A stretch of 64,000 nt of DNA from Paenibacillus albus (GCF_003952225.1 NZ_CP034437.1:6305001-6369000); one strand, 5' to 3'. Positions 52,552-63,907 are shown, counted from the first letter of the stretch. Notes: generated by a model from the letters alone, not told the origin. A program made the numbers and translations.

Positions 52552-52899
52552 TGAAAATAATTACTCGAATTCCATTCAGCTGCGCTCTCCTTCCTCTTGC
52601 ATGCAACGAGTCCGTGTTGACTTTCAGTTTCATCCTATATATTGAAGGAATTAATAATCACACTTTATTTACAAAAAATCGTAATAATTCGACAAATATC
52701 GAGTTAAATTCAGGAGGAATTTGTCTATTATTGTCGAATTAACTTCCTAGCACTTTCCTAGCAATTTGATCATGAAGCTCTATTTTCGGGATCTGATCAT
52801 ACACAAATCAAATAGTTTTTACCCATTTTTTTTAACACTTTCCCTCTACTATTAGTACCATGGACTGACAAATCGACGTATACGGGAGGAAGAACATTA
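52552..52899. other. intergenic region, iron operon to chemoreceptor
   Basis: This AT-rich stretch of about 350 bases between divergent transcription units has poly-T tracts before the MCP start. No gene, clear sigma-D promoter or repeat family was recognised. Confidence 0.5.
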
Positions 52900-54471
52900 G
52901 TGAAACTATCCATTCGCACAAAGCTAATGTCCAGCTTTATCGCCATTCTGGTGCTTTTGGTAGGAATCGCAACACTAGCCATCGTTGAAATGGCGTCCTT
53001 GCAGAAATCCAGCAACATCGTGCAAACGAATTGGCTGCCGAGTATTAACAAGATTGGCGTTATCAAAGACTACTTTAGCGAAGCTCGTGTAAACGTCAAC
53101 AAAATCAACCTGGAAGCCAACCCTGCCGAAATCGCCAAAATCGTAGATACCATTAATGACAATATGACCGCGGCAAAAAAAGAGATGCAAGCCTATGAGT
53201 CCTTCATCATATCTCCCGAGGAGAACGCTATTTATCAGAAGTTGACTCAAGATATGGATACATACAGCGAGCGCCTGCCCGCCATCATTCAAGCACGCAA
53301 GGATAACCAGCCTGAGAAGGGTTACCAGCTCGTTAATGAACTAACACCTGTACGCAAGCTTGTATCGGAAGACTTCTCCAAATGGATCGAGTTCAACAAT
53401 CTCGGTTCTAAAGCTGAAGTTGACAAAGCTGCTCGTACGAATGCCGTTGGCAAAACACTTATCATTACTTTTGGCATTATCGCAGTTGTCGTCGGTCTCA
53501 TTCTTGCCTTCTGGATGTCCGAAACGATGATTAGAGCAATTCGCTCCATCCTGGACGTCGCTGTCAAAGCGGCGAAAGGCGATTTAAGGGATCAAGCAAA
53601 GGCACGCAGCAAGGACGAGCTTGGCACACTTGCAGCTGCTTTTAATGAAATGATGGGCAATTTACGCAACCTTATCGGTCAAACCGTGAATTCCTCGCAG
53701 AACGTTTCTGCAGCATCCCAAGAGATCTCCGCAACGACAGAGGAAATCGCCAAGGGCAGCACCGAGCAAGCAGAATCCGCACAAGTCATTAGCGAACTTG
53801 TTCGTGAAATGTCTGTAGCTGTTAACGATGTCGCAACGAAAGCAAGCCTTGTAGCTGAACTGTCAGATAAGACGAAACGCGGCGCCGAAAGCGGTAGTGA
53901 GACGATTCAAGCTTCGGTTCAAAGTATGGAGAACCTCTCTTCCCAGATGAAGCTGCTTGAAAAAGATTCACAGAAGATCGGCCAAATTATTGAGGTTATC
54001 GACGAAATTTCCGAACAGACGAACCTGCTCGCTCTTAATGCGGCGATTGAGGCTGCACGTGCTGGCGATCAAGGACGCGGCTTCGCCGTCGTCGCCGATG
54101 AAGTACGCAAGCTTGCAGAACGAAGCAGTGAAGCCACACAGCAAATTGCCGGCATCATTAAGGGCATGCAGCATAATACGGACCAAAGCTTGCGAGCGAT
54201 GGAGCATGCTACCGTCCAAACGTCGAAGACCGGGCACACGTTCCAGAGCATCGTGAGAATGGTAAGCGATACAGCGGATCAAGTGACTGAAATCGCGGCT
54301 GCCAGCGAAGAGCAATCTGCTCAAACCGTAGAAGTGATGCGAGCCGTCGAGACGATTGCTGCAGCAAGCGAAGAATCCGCAGCGGCAGCGCAAGAGACCG
54401 CCAGCTCCTCCCAAACTCTTGCCCATCTGTCCGAGGAACTCAATCATCATATCAACTACTTCAAAGTCTAA
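52900..54471 (+). CDS. methyl-accepting chemotaxis protein 1
   Basis: This is a 523-residue chemoreceptor. TM1 is at about 10-30, followed by a four-helix-bundle (4HB_MCP-type) sensor (about 32-188), TM2 (about 189-209), HAMP (210-262) and the signalling domain. The hairpin tip is intact: [27 protein letters not shown]. It signals to CheA/CheW. The start is GTG 52900 with GGGAGG about 10 bases upstream. It is about 80-85% alike to the next gene, differing most in the sensor helices. Confidence 0.93.
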   Translation: MKLSIRTKLMSSFIAILVLLVGIATLAIVEMASLQKSSNIVQTNWLPSINKIGVIKDYFSEARVNVNKINLEANPAEIAKIVDTINDNMTAAKKEMQAYESFIISPEENAIYQKLTQDMDTYSERLPAIIQARKDNQPEKGYQLVNELTPVRKLVSEDFSKWIEFNNLGSKAEVDKAARTNAVGKTLIITFGIIAVVVGLILAFWMSETMIRAIRSILDVAVKAAKGDLRDQAKARSKDELGTLAAAFNEMMGNLRNLIGQTVNSSQNVSAASQEISATTEEIAKGSTEQAESAQVISELVREMSVAVNDVATKASLVAELSDKTKRGAESGSETIQASVQSMENLSSQMKLLEKDSQKIGQIIEVIDEISEQTNLLALNAAIEAARAGDQGRGFAVVADEVRKLAERSSEATQQIAGIIKGMQHNTDQSLRAMEHATVQTSKTGHTFQSIVRMVSDTADQVTEIAAASEEQSAQTVEVMRAVETIAAASEESAAAAQETASSSQTLAHLSEELNHHINYFKV

Positions 54472-54566
54472 CATCATGCCAAGCAGTCGGCTGCTTCCCA
54501 ATGCGGCCGGCTATTATTTTGTAAGACTGTTATCTACTACTAATCGAACTCATCAGGAGGTACATT

Positions 54567-56138
54567 ATGAAATTCTCTATCCGAGCCAAACTATTGTCCA
54601 GCTTCATCGCTATTCTAGTGCTGCTCTCAGGCATTGGCATCCTCGCTATCGTCGAGATGGGATCCTTGCAGAGATCAAGCTCCATCGTGCAGGGCAACTG
54701 GCTGCCAAGCATTAATAAGATCGGCGTCATTAAAGACTACTACGTCGAAGCCCGCATCAATGTGAACAAGATTAACCTAGAGAGCAATCCAACTGAAATC
54801 GACAATATCGCGAAAACAATCACAGAAAGCATGACAGCCGCAATGCATGATATGCAAAGCTATGAGACTTATATTATTTCGCCGGAAGAAGAAACCATCT
54901 TCAAGTCGCTGGACGAGCATATGCAAGCTTATTCCGATAAACTCCCTGCTATTATTCAAGCTCGCAAAGACAATCAGCCGGAGAAAGGCTACCAGCTCGT
55001 CAATGACCTGACGCCAATTCGCAAACAAGTCATGGATGACTTCAAGAATTGGATCGAATTTAACAATGACGGCGCCAAAGCTGAGGTCGATAAAGCTGCC
55101 CGTACGAACACCGTCGGTAAAACCCTTATCATCGTATTCGGTATCATCGCCGTATTGATCGGCATCGGTCTCGCTTTTTGGATTTCCGAATCTATGGTCA
55201 GAGGAATTCGTTCCATTCTTGAAGTGGCAACCAAGGCGGCAAACGGGGATCTGCGGGAAAAAGCGAATGCGAAGAGCAAGGACGAGCTTGGCACGCTGGC
55301 AGCTGCGTTTAATGATATGATGGACAATCTGCGCCAGCTGATCAGCCAGACTTTGCATTCTTCCCAGAGCGTATCCGGAGCTTCGCAGGAAATATCCGCA
55401 ACGACCGAGGAAATTGCCAAAGGCAGCACAGAACAGGCTGAATCGGCGCAGATCATCAGCGAGCTTGTCCGTGAAATGTCGATCGCGGTTAACGATGTCG
55501 CAACGAAAGCAAGCATGGTGTCCGATCTTTCAGATAAAACAAAACGAGGGGCGCTTAGCGGCAGCGAGACGATCCATGCGTCTGTTCAGAGTATGGAGAA
55601 CCTCTCTTCCCAGATGAAGCTGCTCGAGACCGACTCGCAGAAGATCGGGCAAATTATCGAGGTTATCGACGATATTTCCGAACAGACGAACCTGCTTGCA
55701 CTGAACGCTGCAATTGAAGCAGCCAGAGCAGGCGAGCAAGGGCGCGGCTTCGCGGTCGTTGCCGATGAAGTGCGTAAGCTTGCGGAACGCAGCAGTGAAG
55801 CGACGCAGCAAATTGCCGGCATCATCAAAGGCATGCAGCACAATACAGACCAAAGCTTGCGGGCGATGGAGCTTGCCACTACGCAAACGTCCAAAACCGG
55901 TCAAACCTTCGACAGCATCGTTCGCATGGTAAGCGATACAGCGGATCAAGTGACGGAGATCGCGGCTGTGAGTGAAGAGCAATCTGCTCAGACTGAAGAA
56001 GTGATGCGCGCTGTCGAGACCATTGCTGCAGCAAGCGAAGAATCAGCGGCGGCAGCGGAAGAAACCGCCAGCTCCTCACAAACGCTTGCCCATCTCTCTG
56101 AAGAGCTCAACCGAAATATTAATTTCTTTAAAGTCTAG
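54567..56138 (+). CDS. methyl-accepting chemotaxis protein 2 (paralogue)
   Basis: This 523-residue chemoreceptor has the same architecture and length as the preceding protein. It arose by tandem duplication, since DNA identity is obvious throughout and highest in the signalling part. Sensor-region differences (for example [19 protein letters not shown] against [19 protein letters not shown]) suggest a different ligand or sensitivity. GGAGG lies 6 bases before the ATG. A terminator follows. Confidence 0.93.
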   Translation: MKFSIRAKLLSSFIAILVLLSGIGILAIVEMGSLQRSSSIVQGNWLPSINKIGVIKDYYVEARINVNKINLESNPTEIDNIAKTITESMTAAMHDMQSYETYIISPEEETIFKSLDEHMQAYSDKLPAIIQARKDNQPEKGYQLVNDLTPIRKQVMDDFKNWIEFNNDGAKAEVDKAARTNTVGKTLIIVFGIIAVLIGIGLAFWISESMVRGIRSILEVATKAANGDLREKANAKSKDELGTLAAAFNDMMDNLRQLISQTLHSSQSVSGASQEISATTEEIAKGSTEQAESAQIISELVREMSIAVNDVATKASMVSDLSDKTKRGALSGSETIHASVQSMENLSSQMKLLETDSQKIGQIIEVIDDISEQTNLLALNAAIEAARAGEQGRGFAVVADEVRKLAERSSEATQQIAGIIKGMQHNTDQSLRAMELATTQTSKTGQTFDSIVRMVSDTADQVTEIAAVSEEQSAQTEEVMRAVETIAAASEESAAAAEETASSSQTLAHLSEELNRNINFFKV

Positions 56139-56153
56139 CTCGTTTGATTTGGG

Positions 56154-56188
56154 GCCGTCTGCATATGTGCGGACGGCTTTCTATTTTT
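56154..56188 (+). terminator. chemoreceptor terminator
   Basis: The stem GCCGTC...GACGGC with inner TGCA/TGTGC pairing is followed by TTTCTATTTTT, 15 bases after the second MCP stop. Confidence 0.75.
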
Positions 56189-56269
56189 CGTTCTGCGGCA
56201 GGTCGACATATCAGTCCCGCGATTGATTCGGCCCTACACTTGCCGTGGGATAGTTGGTGTGGTTTTGTG

Positions 56270-56304
56270 GCTGAGAGCACGTATGTGTGCTCTCAGCTTC
56301 TTTT
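56270..56304 (+). terminator. second hairpin terminator
   Basis: A perfect 11-bp stem, GCTGAGAGCAC/GTGCTCTCAGC, is followed by TTCTTTT. It may back up the MCP terminator and, in reverse, end icmF. Confidence 0.65.
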
Positions 56305-56328
56305 AGCTTCACCCGCGTCGCGTCGCGA

Positions 56329-59300
56329 TCAGATATTACGCCGATACTGCCCGCCTACCTCATACAGCGCATTCGTAATCTGCCCCAGGCTGGCGACTTT
56401 CACCGTTTCCATCAGCTCCGCGAACAGGTTGCCGCCGCTTACCGCGGTTTGCTGAAGTCGCTTCAATGCTTCGGGCACTTGGTGCTTGTGCCGCTCCTGG
56501 AAATTCTGCAGATTCGCAATCTGCTGCTCCTTCTCTTCCTTCCTCGCTCTCGTCAGCTGCAGCTGGGCCGTCTCTTCTTGCGGAGGATTCGGATTGAGAA
56601 ACGTATTGACGCCGATGATCGGCAGCTCGCCGCTATGCTTCTTCATCTCGTAGACCATCGATTCATCCTGGATGCGGCCCCGCTGATATTGAGACTCCAT
56701 CGCCCCCAGCACACCGCCTCGCACATGCAGCCGCTCGAACTCGAGCAGTACGGCCTCCTCCACCAAATCAGTCAGCTGCTCAATTAGGAAGGAGCCTTGC
56801 AGCAAATTCTCGCACCGCATCAGCCCAAGCTCCTTGTTAATGATGAGCTGAATCGCCATCGCTCGGCGGACAGCCTCCTCTGATGGCGTCGTCACCGCTT
56901 CGTCGTACGAATTCGTATGGAGCGAATTGCAATTGTCCATAATCGCCATCAGTGCCTGCATCGACGTGCGGATATCGTTGAAATCCACTTCCTGCGCATG
57001 CAGCGACCGCCCTGACGTCTGGATGTGGTACTTCAGCTTCTGGCTGCGCTCGTCAGCGCCGTATTTATCCCGCAGCACGACCGCCCAGATTCGCCGCGCC
57101 ACACGTCCGATGACCGAATACTCGGGGTCGAGCCCATTGCTGAAGAAGAACGACAGATTCGGTGCGATTTCGTTAATCGGCATCCCTCTGCTGAGGTAAT
57201 ATTCCACATAAGTAAAGCCATTGGCGAGTGTAAAAGCAAGCTGCGTAATCGGGTTCGCCCCCGCCTCGGCAATATGGTAGCCCGAAATCGAGACGGAATA
57301 ATAATTCCGAATATGGTGATCGATAAAATACTGCTGAATATCGCCCATCATCTGCAGCGAGAACGCCATCGAGAAAAGGCAGGTATTCTGCCCCTGGTCC
57401 TCCTTCAGTATGTCAGCCTGCACAGTGCCGCGAACGTTATGAAGCGTCTCCTGCCTAACCTCCGCAAGCTCCACCTCGGTAAGCGTCCTGCCAAGCTTCG
57501 CGGCCGCTGCATCCGTCTGCTGCTCCATCGCCGTATTCAAGAACATTGCCAAAATAATCGGCGCCGGGCCATTGATCGTCATCGACACTGACGTGGACGG
57601 ATGACACAGATCAAAGCCGGCGTAGAGGCCACGCATATCGTCGAGGGTGCAGACGCTAACGCCGCTTTCGCCGATCTTACCATAGATGTCGGGCCTGTAA
57701 GCCGGGTCCTCGCCATACAGCGTCACGGAATCGAATGCCGTGCTGAGCCGCTTCGCCGTGTCATCCTTGGACAAATAATGGAACCTGCGATTCGTTCGTT
57801 CAGGCGTTCCCTCGCCGGCAAACTGGCGCTTCGGATCCTCTTCCTTGCGCTTGAACGGGAACACGCCCGCGGTGTAAGGAAAATGGCCGGGCACGTTCTC
57901 TTTATACATCCAACTAACGAGGTCTCCATCGTCGCGATTAGCGGGCAGCGCGATCCGCGGAATATCAAGCCCCGAGAGGCTCCTCGAATACAGCTCTGTA
58001 ACAATCGGCTTACCGCGAACATACGTCGTGTGCGTTGCGGATGTGTAAGCTTGCGACAGGGATGCCCAGTCCTCCAGCAGCTTCCGCGTATGCGCGCTAA
58101 GCTTGCCGCTATACACCGCATAAAGCTGCTCGATTGCAGGCAGCGCTTTCTCATCGCCCTGCTGGCGCACCGCCTCGATCGCACCTTCGAGGCGATAGCA
58201 GACTGAGGCAGCGTCCGCCTGCTCCTCCGCCATCTGCCGATACTGCCGCACCGCCGCGGCAATTTCGCTCAAATACCCGCTCCGATCATCGGGGATGATC
58301 GAGCGCTTCTGCGATGGCTCCTGCGCGGCTTGCACCAATGCCGTTGGCGGCGAAATCCAGCCTAAGCCGCACTTCTCATTCAGTCTCGCAATGAGCGCAG
58401 TGAAGAACCGATTCATGCCGGCGTCATTGAACTGGCTCGCATTCGTGCCATAGACCGGCATATCATGCCAATCGCGATCGAACTGCACGCGGCTGCGCTG
58501 CACCTGCTTCTTCACATCGCGAAGCGCATCCTCGGAGCCGCGCCGGTCGAATTTATTGATGACGAAGAGATCGCCATAGTCGATCATCTCGATCTTCTCG
58601 AGCTGGCTAGGCGCGCCGTACTCGCTTGTCATGACATAGACGGAGAAGTCGGCGATGGAGGTAATCCCATTATCCGCCTGCCCGATGCCGCTCGTCTCGA
58701 CGATGATGAGCTCATAGCCCGCTGCCTTCGCGGCGGCAATCGCATCCGCGAGCGCGCTCGACAGCTCCGAGCGCGAGCCGCGCGTCGCAAACGAGCGCAT
58801 AAAGACGCGGTCCGCATAGACCGCGTTCATCCGAATCCGGTCGCCAAGCAGTGCGCCTCCGGTCTTCTGCTTCGTTGGATCGACCGACAACACGGCAATC
58901 CGCCGCTCCGGGTAATGCTGCAGGCAGCGATGGACGAGCTCGTCGGTGAGAGAGCTTTTGCCAGCGCCGCCTGTGCCCGTAATTCCGAGCACCGGTGCAG
59001 GCGTGCCCGCAGTAGACTCCACCAGCTTGCTGACCTCACCGAACAACGCTTCGATCCGCGCCTTCTCCTCGCTCGTCGTCCGCGGCTCCACCTTCAGCTC
59101 CGCAAGCGTCATAAACTTCGCCGTTGTACGGTCGTTTTTTGCGGAGAGCGCCTCCGGTTTAAATTCATATGCCGCTACCGGGCTGTAATCACACGCCTGC
59201 AGCATCACATCGATCATCCCTTGCAGGCCGAGTACCCGCCCGTCCTCCGGCGAAAAAATCCGCGAGACGCCATACCCATGAAGCTCCTCCATCTCAGATG

Positions 59301-59622
59301 GAATGATGACACCTCCGCCTCCGCCGAAGATGCGGATATGACCCGCGCCTAGCTCACGAAGCAGATCCACCATATATTTGAAGAATTCGACATGCCCGCC
59401 CTGATAGGACGATACTGCGATTCCTTGCACATCCTCTTGGATGGCGGTTCGAACAATTTGGTGCACCGACCGGTTATGCCCCAAATGGATTACCTCTGCG
59501 CCGCTTGCTTGCAGAATCCGTCTCATTATCGTAATGGAAGCATCATGACCGTCAAACAAAGCGGAAGCAGTGACAAAACGAATGTGATGAACAGGCACGT
59601 ACCGACTGACCTCATCGCTCAT
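56329..59622 (-). CDS. icmF: fused isobutyryl-CoA mutase IcmF
   Basis: This is a 1097-residue fusion. A B12-binding domain (about 10-145, DGH at 24-26) comes first. A MeaB-like G-protein chaperone (about 205-440, Walker [14 protein letters not shown]) and the acyl-CoA mutase barrel (about 560-1097) follow. It interconverts isobutyryl-CoA and n-butyryl-CoA with coenzyme B12. RQFAG (Phe rather than the Tyr of methylmalonyl-CoA mutase) and GQNT (Gln rather than Arg) point to isobutyryl-CoA specificity. GGAGG lies 8 bases before ATG 59622. It is a single-gene unit. Confidence 0.93.
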   Translation of the reverse strand: MSDEVSRYVPVHHIRFVTASALFDGHDASITIMRRILQASGAEVIHLGHNRSVHQIVRTAIQEDVQGIAVSSYQGGHVEFFKYMVDLLRELGAGHIRIFGGGGGVIIPSEMEELHGYGVSRIFSPEDGRVLGLQGMIDVMLQACDYSPVAAYEFKPEALSAKNDRTTAKFMTLAELKVEPRTTSEEKARIEALFGEVSKLVESTAGTPAPVLGITGTGGAGKSSLTDELVHRCLQHYPERRIAVLSVDPTKQKTGGALLGDRIRMNAVYADRVFMRSFATRGSRSELSSALADAIAAAKAAGYELIIVETSGIGQADNGITSIADFSVYVMTSEYGAPSQLEKIEMIDYGDLFVINKFDRRGSEDALRDVKKQVQRSRVQFDRDWHDMPVYGTNASQFNDAGMNRFFTALIARLNEKCGLGWISPPTALVQAAQEPSQKRSIIPDDRSGYLSEIAAAVRQYRQMAEEQADAASVCYRLEGAIEAVRQQGDEKALPAIEQLYAVYSGKLSAHTRKLLEDWASLSQAYTSATHTTYVRGKPIVTELYSRSLSGLDIPRIALPANRDDGDLVSWMYKENVPGHFPYTAGVFPFKRKEEDPKRQFAGEGTPERTNRRFHYLSKDDTAKRLSTAFDSVTLYGEDPAYRPDIYGKIGESGVSVCTLDDMRGLYAGFDLCHPSTSVSMTINGPAPIILAMFLNTAMEQQTDAAAAKLGRTLTEVELAEVRQETLHNVRGTVQADILKEDQGQNTCLFSMAFSLQMMGDIQQYFIDHHIRNYYSVSISGYHIAEAGANPITQLAFTLANGFTYVEYYLSRGMPINEIAPNLSFFFSNGLDPEYSVIGRVARRIWAVVLRDKYGADERSQKLKYHIQTSGRSLHAQEVDFNDIRTSMQALMAIMDNCNSLHTNSYDEAVTTPSEEAVRRAMAIQLIINKELGLMRCENLLQGSFLIEQLTDLVEEAVLLEFERLHVRGGVLGAMESQYQRGRIQDESMVYEMKKHSGELPIIGVNTFLNPNPPQEETAQLQLTRARKEEKEQQIANLQNFQERHKHQVPEALKRLQQTAVSGGNLFAELMETVKVASLGQITNALYEVGGQYRRNI

Positions 59623-59700
59623 ACTGATCGCCTCCGAAGCTATCCTTGTTTGTTATCTGTATGCTTTTGAGGCGGGCGTCATGTTGCAGGACAAGCAAAT

Positions 59701-59734
59701 AAGGCCCCTGGGCATATGATGTCCAGGAGCCTTG
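59701..59734 (-). terminator. sensor kinase terminator
   Basis: The stem AAGGC-CCTGG/CCAGG-GCCTT with small bulges is followed on the minus strand by TTATTTG. It lies 14 bases behind the kinase stop. Confidence 0.6.
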
Positions 59735-59747
59735 CTAAATACTACCA

Positions 59748-61352
59748 TTATGCGGCCGCATGATTATGAAGCGGAAGAATGAGTTCAACTGTAGTACCGA
59801 TGCCGACCCGGCTCTCGATCCGAAGACTGCCTTCATGGGCATCCATAATCTGATTGCAGATCATTAGACCAAGCCCGGTTCCTTTCTCCTTCGTCGTATA
59901 GAAAGGCTCGCCAACTGTCGGCAAACGATCCTCTGCAATACCGCAGCCGTTATCCTTGATCCTGATCACGACCCGCTGCTCGCTCGCTTCCATCTGAATA
60001 ACGATCTCGCCGCCGTCCGCCATCGCTTCGATCGCATTTTTGAGCACATTAATGAATACCTGCTTGAGCTGGTTCTGCTGACAATAGAGGAGCGGCATAT
60101 CCGGCGCAAGCTCGGCGTGAATCTGCACATCCCGAAGCGCAGCTTCCGTTTCCAGGAGCGAGATGACATCATCCATCATTTTGCGGATATCATTCATTTC
60201 AAAAACAACCGCCTGCGGCTTGGCAATAACGAGAAACTCGCTGACGATATCATTGATCCGGTCGAGCTCCGACAGCATGATCTGATAATAAGCTTGATCA
60301 ATCTTCGTCCTGTACAGCTGAACGAAGCCTCTCAATGAGGTCAGCGGATTGCGAATTTCATGCGCTACACCTGCGGCAAGCTGTCCCACGACGGACAGCT
60401 TCTCGGATTTCAGCAGCAGCTCTGCCGTCCGATTCAGCTCCGTAATGTCCTTTGCAATACCATATACACCTACAACTTTGCCATCTATAATGATCGGAAC
60501 CATTTTCAAATTCACATCGATATACGTGCCATCCTTGTGGAGAATCGTAATTTCTATACTATTAGACTCCCCTTGCAGCGACTGCTCGAAGATCACTTTT
60601 GCCGGCGATTTATCCGGTTCAATGATGATCTTGCAAAAGGATTGCTGCTGGATCTCGCTCAGCTGATAGCCGGTAATCCTCACAAATGCCGGATTGGCAT
60701 TCAGCAAATGGGCATGAAGGTCGAGCGAGAAGATGGCATCCGGATTATGATTCACCAGCGACTTGACCGCCTGTTCATTCTCCGCCAGCTTGCGCTCGTT
60801 GCGCTTGCGTTCCGTTATATCCCGGCACAGCAGCTGCATCGCCGGCTTGTCCATGTACATAATCGGTACAGAAGTAACCTCCACATCAATGGCTTGACCA
60901 TCTATGCGATGAAAAATTTGCTCGGTGGGTATGCCAGGCTGCGAAGCGCTAGCCAGCAAATAGTCAGAAGACACAAGGCGATCAATCGCTCTGCCTATAA
61001 GCTGCTGCGGCTCCGTCGCTCCGAATACTCTCGCCCCGGCAGGATTAATAAATACAATATCGCCTTCGCAATAAACGGCAATCGGTTCGGGAGAATGCTC
61101 GACAAGGATCCGATATCGCTCCTCGCTCTCGGTCAGATCCTTCTTCGCGCGTTTAACCCAGAAGTATAAAATAAACGCGGTAATGAGTACGTAGAAAATC
61201 CCTTTGGTTGAATGAATTCGAATCACACCGGCGAGATGCAGCAGCTCCATAATCTGATCAGACAGCAATATCCAAATGCAGCCGATAATGACATAAGAGA
61301 GCGCAATACTGAGCGCTGTATTCGATTGATGCCTTTTTGGCCTATTATGCAT
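59748..61352 (-). CDS. membrane PAS sensor histidine kinase (sporulation-kinase type)
   Basis: This is a 534-residue kinase with two N-terminal membrane helices (about 14-32 and 48-65). Two PAS domains follow (about 75-185 and 195-310), then HisKA with the phospho-His motif VAHEIRNPLTSLRGF. The HATPase region has NVLKNAIEA, DNGCGI and GTGLGL. The layout resembles KinB/KinE-type kinases of the Spo0A phosphorelay. No partner response regulator is encoded nearby, which supports an orphan or phosphorelay role. ATG 61352 has GAGGAA at a somewhat long spacing. Confidence 0.9.
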   Translation of the reverse strand: MHNRPKRHQSNTALSIALSYVIIGCIWILLSDQIMELLHLAGVIRIHSTKGIFYVLITAFILYFWVKRAKKDLTESEERYRILVEHSPEPIAVYCEGDIVFINPAGARVFGATEPQQLIGRAIDRLVSSDYLLASASQPGIPTEQIFHRIDGQAIDVEVTSVPIMYMDKPAMQLLCRDITERKRNERKLAENEQAVKSLVNHNPDAIFSLDLHAHLLNANPAFVRITGYQLSEIQQQSFCKIIIEPDKSPAKVIFEQSLQGESNSIEITILHKDGTYIDVNLKMVPIIIDGKVVGVYGIAKDITELNRTAELLLKSEKLSVVGQLAAGVAHEIRNPLTSLRGFVQLYRTKIDQAYYQIMLSELDRINDIVSEFLVIAKPQAVVFEMNDIRKMMDDVISLLETEAALRDVQIHAELAPDMPLLYCQQNQLKQVFINVLKNAIEAMADGGEIVIQMEASEQRVVIRIKDNGCGIAEDRLPTVGEPFYTTKEKGTGLGLMICNQIMDAHEGSLRIESRVGIGTTVELILPLHNHAAA

Positions 61353-61596
61353 AGTTTGCGATCTTCCTCAGTTTCGAAAAATTAGTCGTACATCCGTTTT
61401 CCTGTCAAGTATACCATTTAACGGGCGCGAGAAGCTTATAGTTCTTTTTACCAACGGGAGGGTTGGCAGAACAACCATCGTATACAATTCCGACGGACTG
61501 ATGTTACAATTTTCCATACCAGTCAAAACTCATATCTTTATTAGCGGGTTTTTCGAGTAAGGATCCGTTACATTGTGTTTGAAGGGAGGTTACGGG

Positions 61597-62484
61597 ATGA
61601 ACATGATGAAGCATCTGAATGAAGCGATGCAGTATATCGAGGATCATTTATGCGAAGAAATAAATTTTGATCACCTATCGAGAATCGCGTGCTGTTCCGA
61701 ATATCATTTTCGGCGGATATTTTCATATGTTGCAGGCATGTCCTTGAGCGAATACATTCGCAAGAGAAAATTGTCTTATGCAGCAGCTATACTTCAATCT
61801 GGCAATGAAAAAATCATTGATATCGCATTGAGGCTTGGTTATGAATCACCGGATGCATTCAGTAAGGCATTTCAAGCCATGCACGGCGTGAGTCCCTCCC
61901 ATGCCCGGAAAGATGCCGTAATGCTGAAGACCTTCCCTCCCTTAACCTTCCAGCTCACATTAAGAGGAGGATCTGAAATGAACTACAGAATCGTGGAAAA
62001 AGGAAAGTTCTATATGATGGGCGCCGTGGGCAGAATTCCTCTCATCTATAACGGGCCGAACCCGCATACCGCAGATGTATGGAGAAAGCTCAGACAGGAG
62101 GATTTGCTCGTATTGACGGAATACTCCCAGATTGAACCAAGAGGCATACTGAATGCATATACAAATTATGAGGACAAGCATACCGAGGGGACCGAGTTGG
62201 ATTTATTCGTGGGCATCGCAATGGAGGATCCAATGCCCGACCGTTTCAAAACCAGATTCGATGTATTGCCAGTTGAAGCTTCTACATGGGCCGTATTTAC
62301 GACGATCGAGAAGAAGCCATTCGAAACCCAAGAAACATGGGGCCGGATTTCTTCGGAATGGTTCCCCACATCCGGATATGAAATGACGAAGGGACCGGAA
62401 ATTCTATGGTATGAAAGCTTTGATTTCAGCAAGCCTGATTTCAAGACGGAGATTTGGATTCCGATCCGGAAATTGAACGGATGA
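61597..62484 (+). CDS. AraC-family regulator with GyrI-like effector domain
   Basis: This is a 295-residue regulator. The N-terminal AraC double helix-turn-helix (about 15-105, FDHLSRIACCSEYHFRRIFS, IALRLGYESPDAFSKAFQAMHGVSP) is followed by a GyrI/BmrR-like effector-binding domain (about 130-295, ending IWIPIRKLNG). Such proteins (Rob/SoxS-like with a drug-binding domain) sense small cationic or amphipathic molecules. GGGAGG lies 7 bases before ATG 61597. No divergent target is obvious. Confidence 0.88.
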   Translation: MNMMKHLNEAMQYIEDHLCEEINFDHLSRIACCSEYHFRRIFSYVAGMSLSEYIRKRKLSYAAAILQSGNEKIIDIALRLGYESPDAFSKAFQAMHGVSPSHARKDAVMLKTFPPLTFQLTLRGGSEMNYRIVEKGKFYMMGAVGRIPLIYNGPNPHTADVWRKLRQEDLLVLTEYSQIEPRGILNAYTNYEDKHTEGTELDLFVGIAMEDPMPDRFKTRFDVLPVEASTWAVFTTIEKKPFETQETWGRISSEWFPTSGYEMTKGPEILWYESFDFSKPDFKTEIWIPIRKLNG

Positions 62485-62512
62485 GGCTAACTCGTTAACG
62501 GCGAGAGAGACC

Positions 62513-62603
62513 AAGCGTAGGAATCAAGCGTAGAATACAAGCTTAGAAAAAAAGCTTAGAGACCAAGCTTAGAAAAAAAGCTTAGAAAAAAAGCTTAGAA
62601 AAA
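62513..62603. repeat. 13-bp tandem repeat, seven units
   Basis: Seven exact-length 13-base units run in a row. The last three are identical (AAGCTTAGAAAAA) and the earlier ones diverge at the 3' end (AAGCGTAGGAATC first). The array ends directly at the terminator stem. Confidence 0.9.
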
Positions 62604-62648
62604 AACCGACGGTTTGCGCCTTGCAGGCGAAGCTGTCGGTTTCTTTTA
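62604..62648. terminator. bidirectional terminator
   Basis: The stem AAACCGAC/GTCGGTTT with inner GCGCC/GGCG pairing has TTTCTTTT on the plus side and a T-rich repeat region on the minus side. It serves the AraC gene (plus) and the convergent kinase-family gene (minus). Confidence 0.75.
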
Positions 62649-62663
62649 TTGGAGAGAGGATGT

Positions 62664-63647
62664 TCAAAACCCTTGCCGCATCCGGCTGCACCAAGCCAGC
62701 ACCTTCTGATGAAGCCCGACGAGCCAGTCTGGAGCATTGGCTAATTCGAGTCCTTCGGTGCATCTCAAGAGTCTTGCGAAGGAGTAGAGCTTCGAGAAAC
62801 GCCTGAAGCCAGCTAGCTGCTCTATGAGATCGTCGGGGTTTAGCGGCCTTAGCGCCTGGTAACCTTGCAGGAACAACGTCCGGGCATGGCCCGCTTGCGC
62901 TTCGTCAAGGTCATCCAGATCAGCAAGCGCTGCTGCAATGTCCATCGTATACCAGTGATACATCGCATCATCGAAATCAATGACGCTGTATGCTTCGTGC
63001 TCCCCTATATCAAACACATTATCAAGCTGAAAATCATAATGGATGAGTCCCGTTTGCCCAGCTGCATTCGGAAGTGCACGAAGCCACTTCTCAACATGAC
63101 TGAGCTCGGATGCAGCTGCGGCTTCGTTCGGATGACGTTCTAACACTTCGGTGATGAAACGGATGATATCTTCCCAGCTGCGCCTTGCTGTAGTCTTAGG
63201 CGGCGGTTGGTAAAGTTCCGCAAGCAGATGCAGCTGTGCCAACGATTTGCCCCAACGCGTCAGCTGATCTGCAGACAGTTGCTCTGCTTGCACGCGATTC
63301 CCCGCAGCTTGTTCAAAAACAACGCCGTAATAGCGCCCCTGCTCCGTCTCGATGGTTTCAATGAAACGCCCGTTCCGTGACAAGACAGTCGCAGCCGCAG
63401 CATATCCTCTTGCGTTTAAGTACTCGATATAGTGGAGCTCTGCCTCGATATTCGCAATCGTATTATCCGCCTCATGAACGAAACGAAGCCAGAACGAAAC
63501 GCCGCCATCTGCTTCAAAACGATATACATAATTGCTGCTTGCCCTCCAGAATTGGAGCGAGTCCGCGTCGTGGTTCCAATTAAGTAGAAGCTCTTTCGCT
63601 GGCGCGTCATCGACTGTCGCACGCCACATGTTCATAAGTAACATCAT
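62664..63647 (-). CDS. aminoglycoside phosphotransferase (APH)-family kinase
   Basis: This is a 327-residue APH/choline-kinase-fold protein. The catalytic loop HYDFQLDNVF (HxDxxxxN) and the metal-binding DFDDA are present. The N-lobe carries YVYRFEADGGVSFWLRF. Close relatives in Bacillota are annotated only as phosphotransferases; homoserine-kinase-like or antibiotic-modifying substrates are both possible. AGGAGG lies 13 bases before ATG 63647, a long spacing, so the start is uncertain. Confidence 0.8.
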   Translation of the reverse strand: MMLLMNMWRATVDDAPAKELLLNWNHDADSLQFWRASSNYVYRFEADGGVSFWLRFVHEADNTIANIEAELHYIEYLNARGYAAAATVLSRNGRFIETIETEQGRYYGVVFEQAAGNRVQAEQLSADQLTRWGKSLAQLHLLAELYQPPPKTTARRSWEDIIRFITEVLERHPNEAAAASELSHVEKWLRALPNAAGQTGLIHYDFQLDNVFDIGEHEAYSVIDFDDAMYHWYTMDIAAALADLDDLDEAQAGHARTLFLQGYQALRPLNPDDLIEQLAGFRRFSKLYSFARLLRCTEGLELANAPDWLVGLHQKVLAWCSRMRQGF

Positions 63648-63907
63648 TGTCGCCTGTTGGCCTCCTAGTACCTGATAAGAGGCGGCGCACGGCGCTGTCA
63701 TTCAAGCGATTACGCTTCTTCGCGACCTCTCACCGGCTTATTGAAATGTTCGTTCGTATGCAAACATCATCACTCCTTTTGTAAGAGATAGTTGTTAATC
63801 GATTGATTGCTATAGCCCCGTGATTTGGTGGCTAGTTTCATTTTAGCTTGCGTAGGCAGAAAATTCCATATTATTGTTCCTCTTCGCGTCAGCTTATGGC
63901 ATAGTTG

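Noticed and set aside
52552..52899. Sigma-D (motility) promoter before the chemoreceptors
   Set aside because: No TAAA-N15-GCCGATAT-like pair at acceptable match was found.
59623..59747. Possible B12 riboswitch before icmF
   Set aside because: The gap to the next gene is about 125 bases, mostly used by a kinase terminator, and no cobalamin-box sequence was seen.
63710..63763. 17-codon TTG-start frame (minus) upstream of the APH-family gene, behind AAAGGAG
   Set aside because: The ribosome site is good, but the peptide is very short and another 10-codon ATG frame uses the same site; a leader peptide or decayed gene cannot be told apart from chance.
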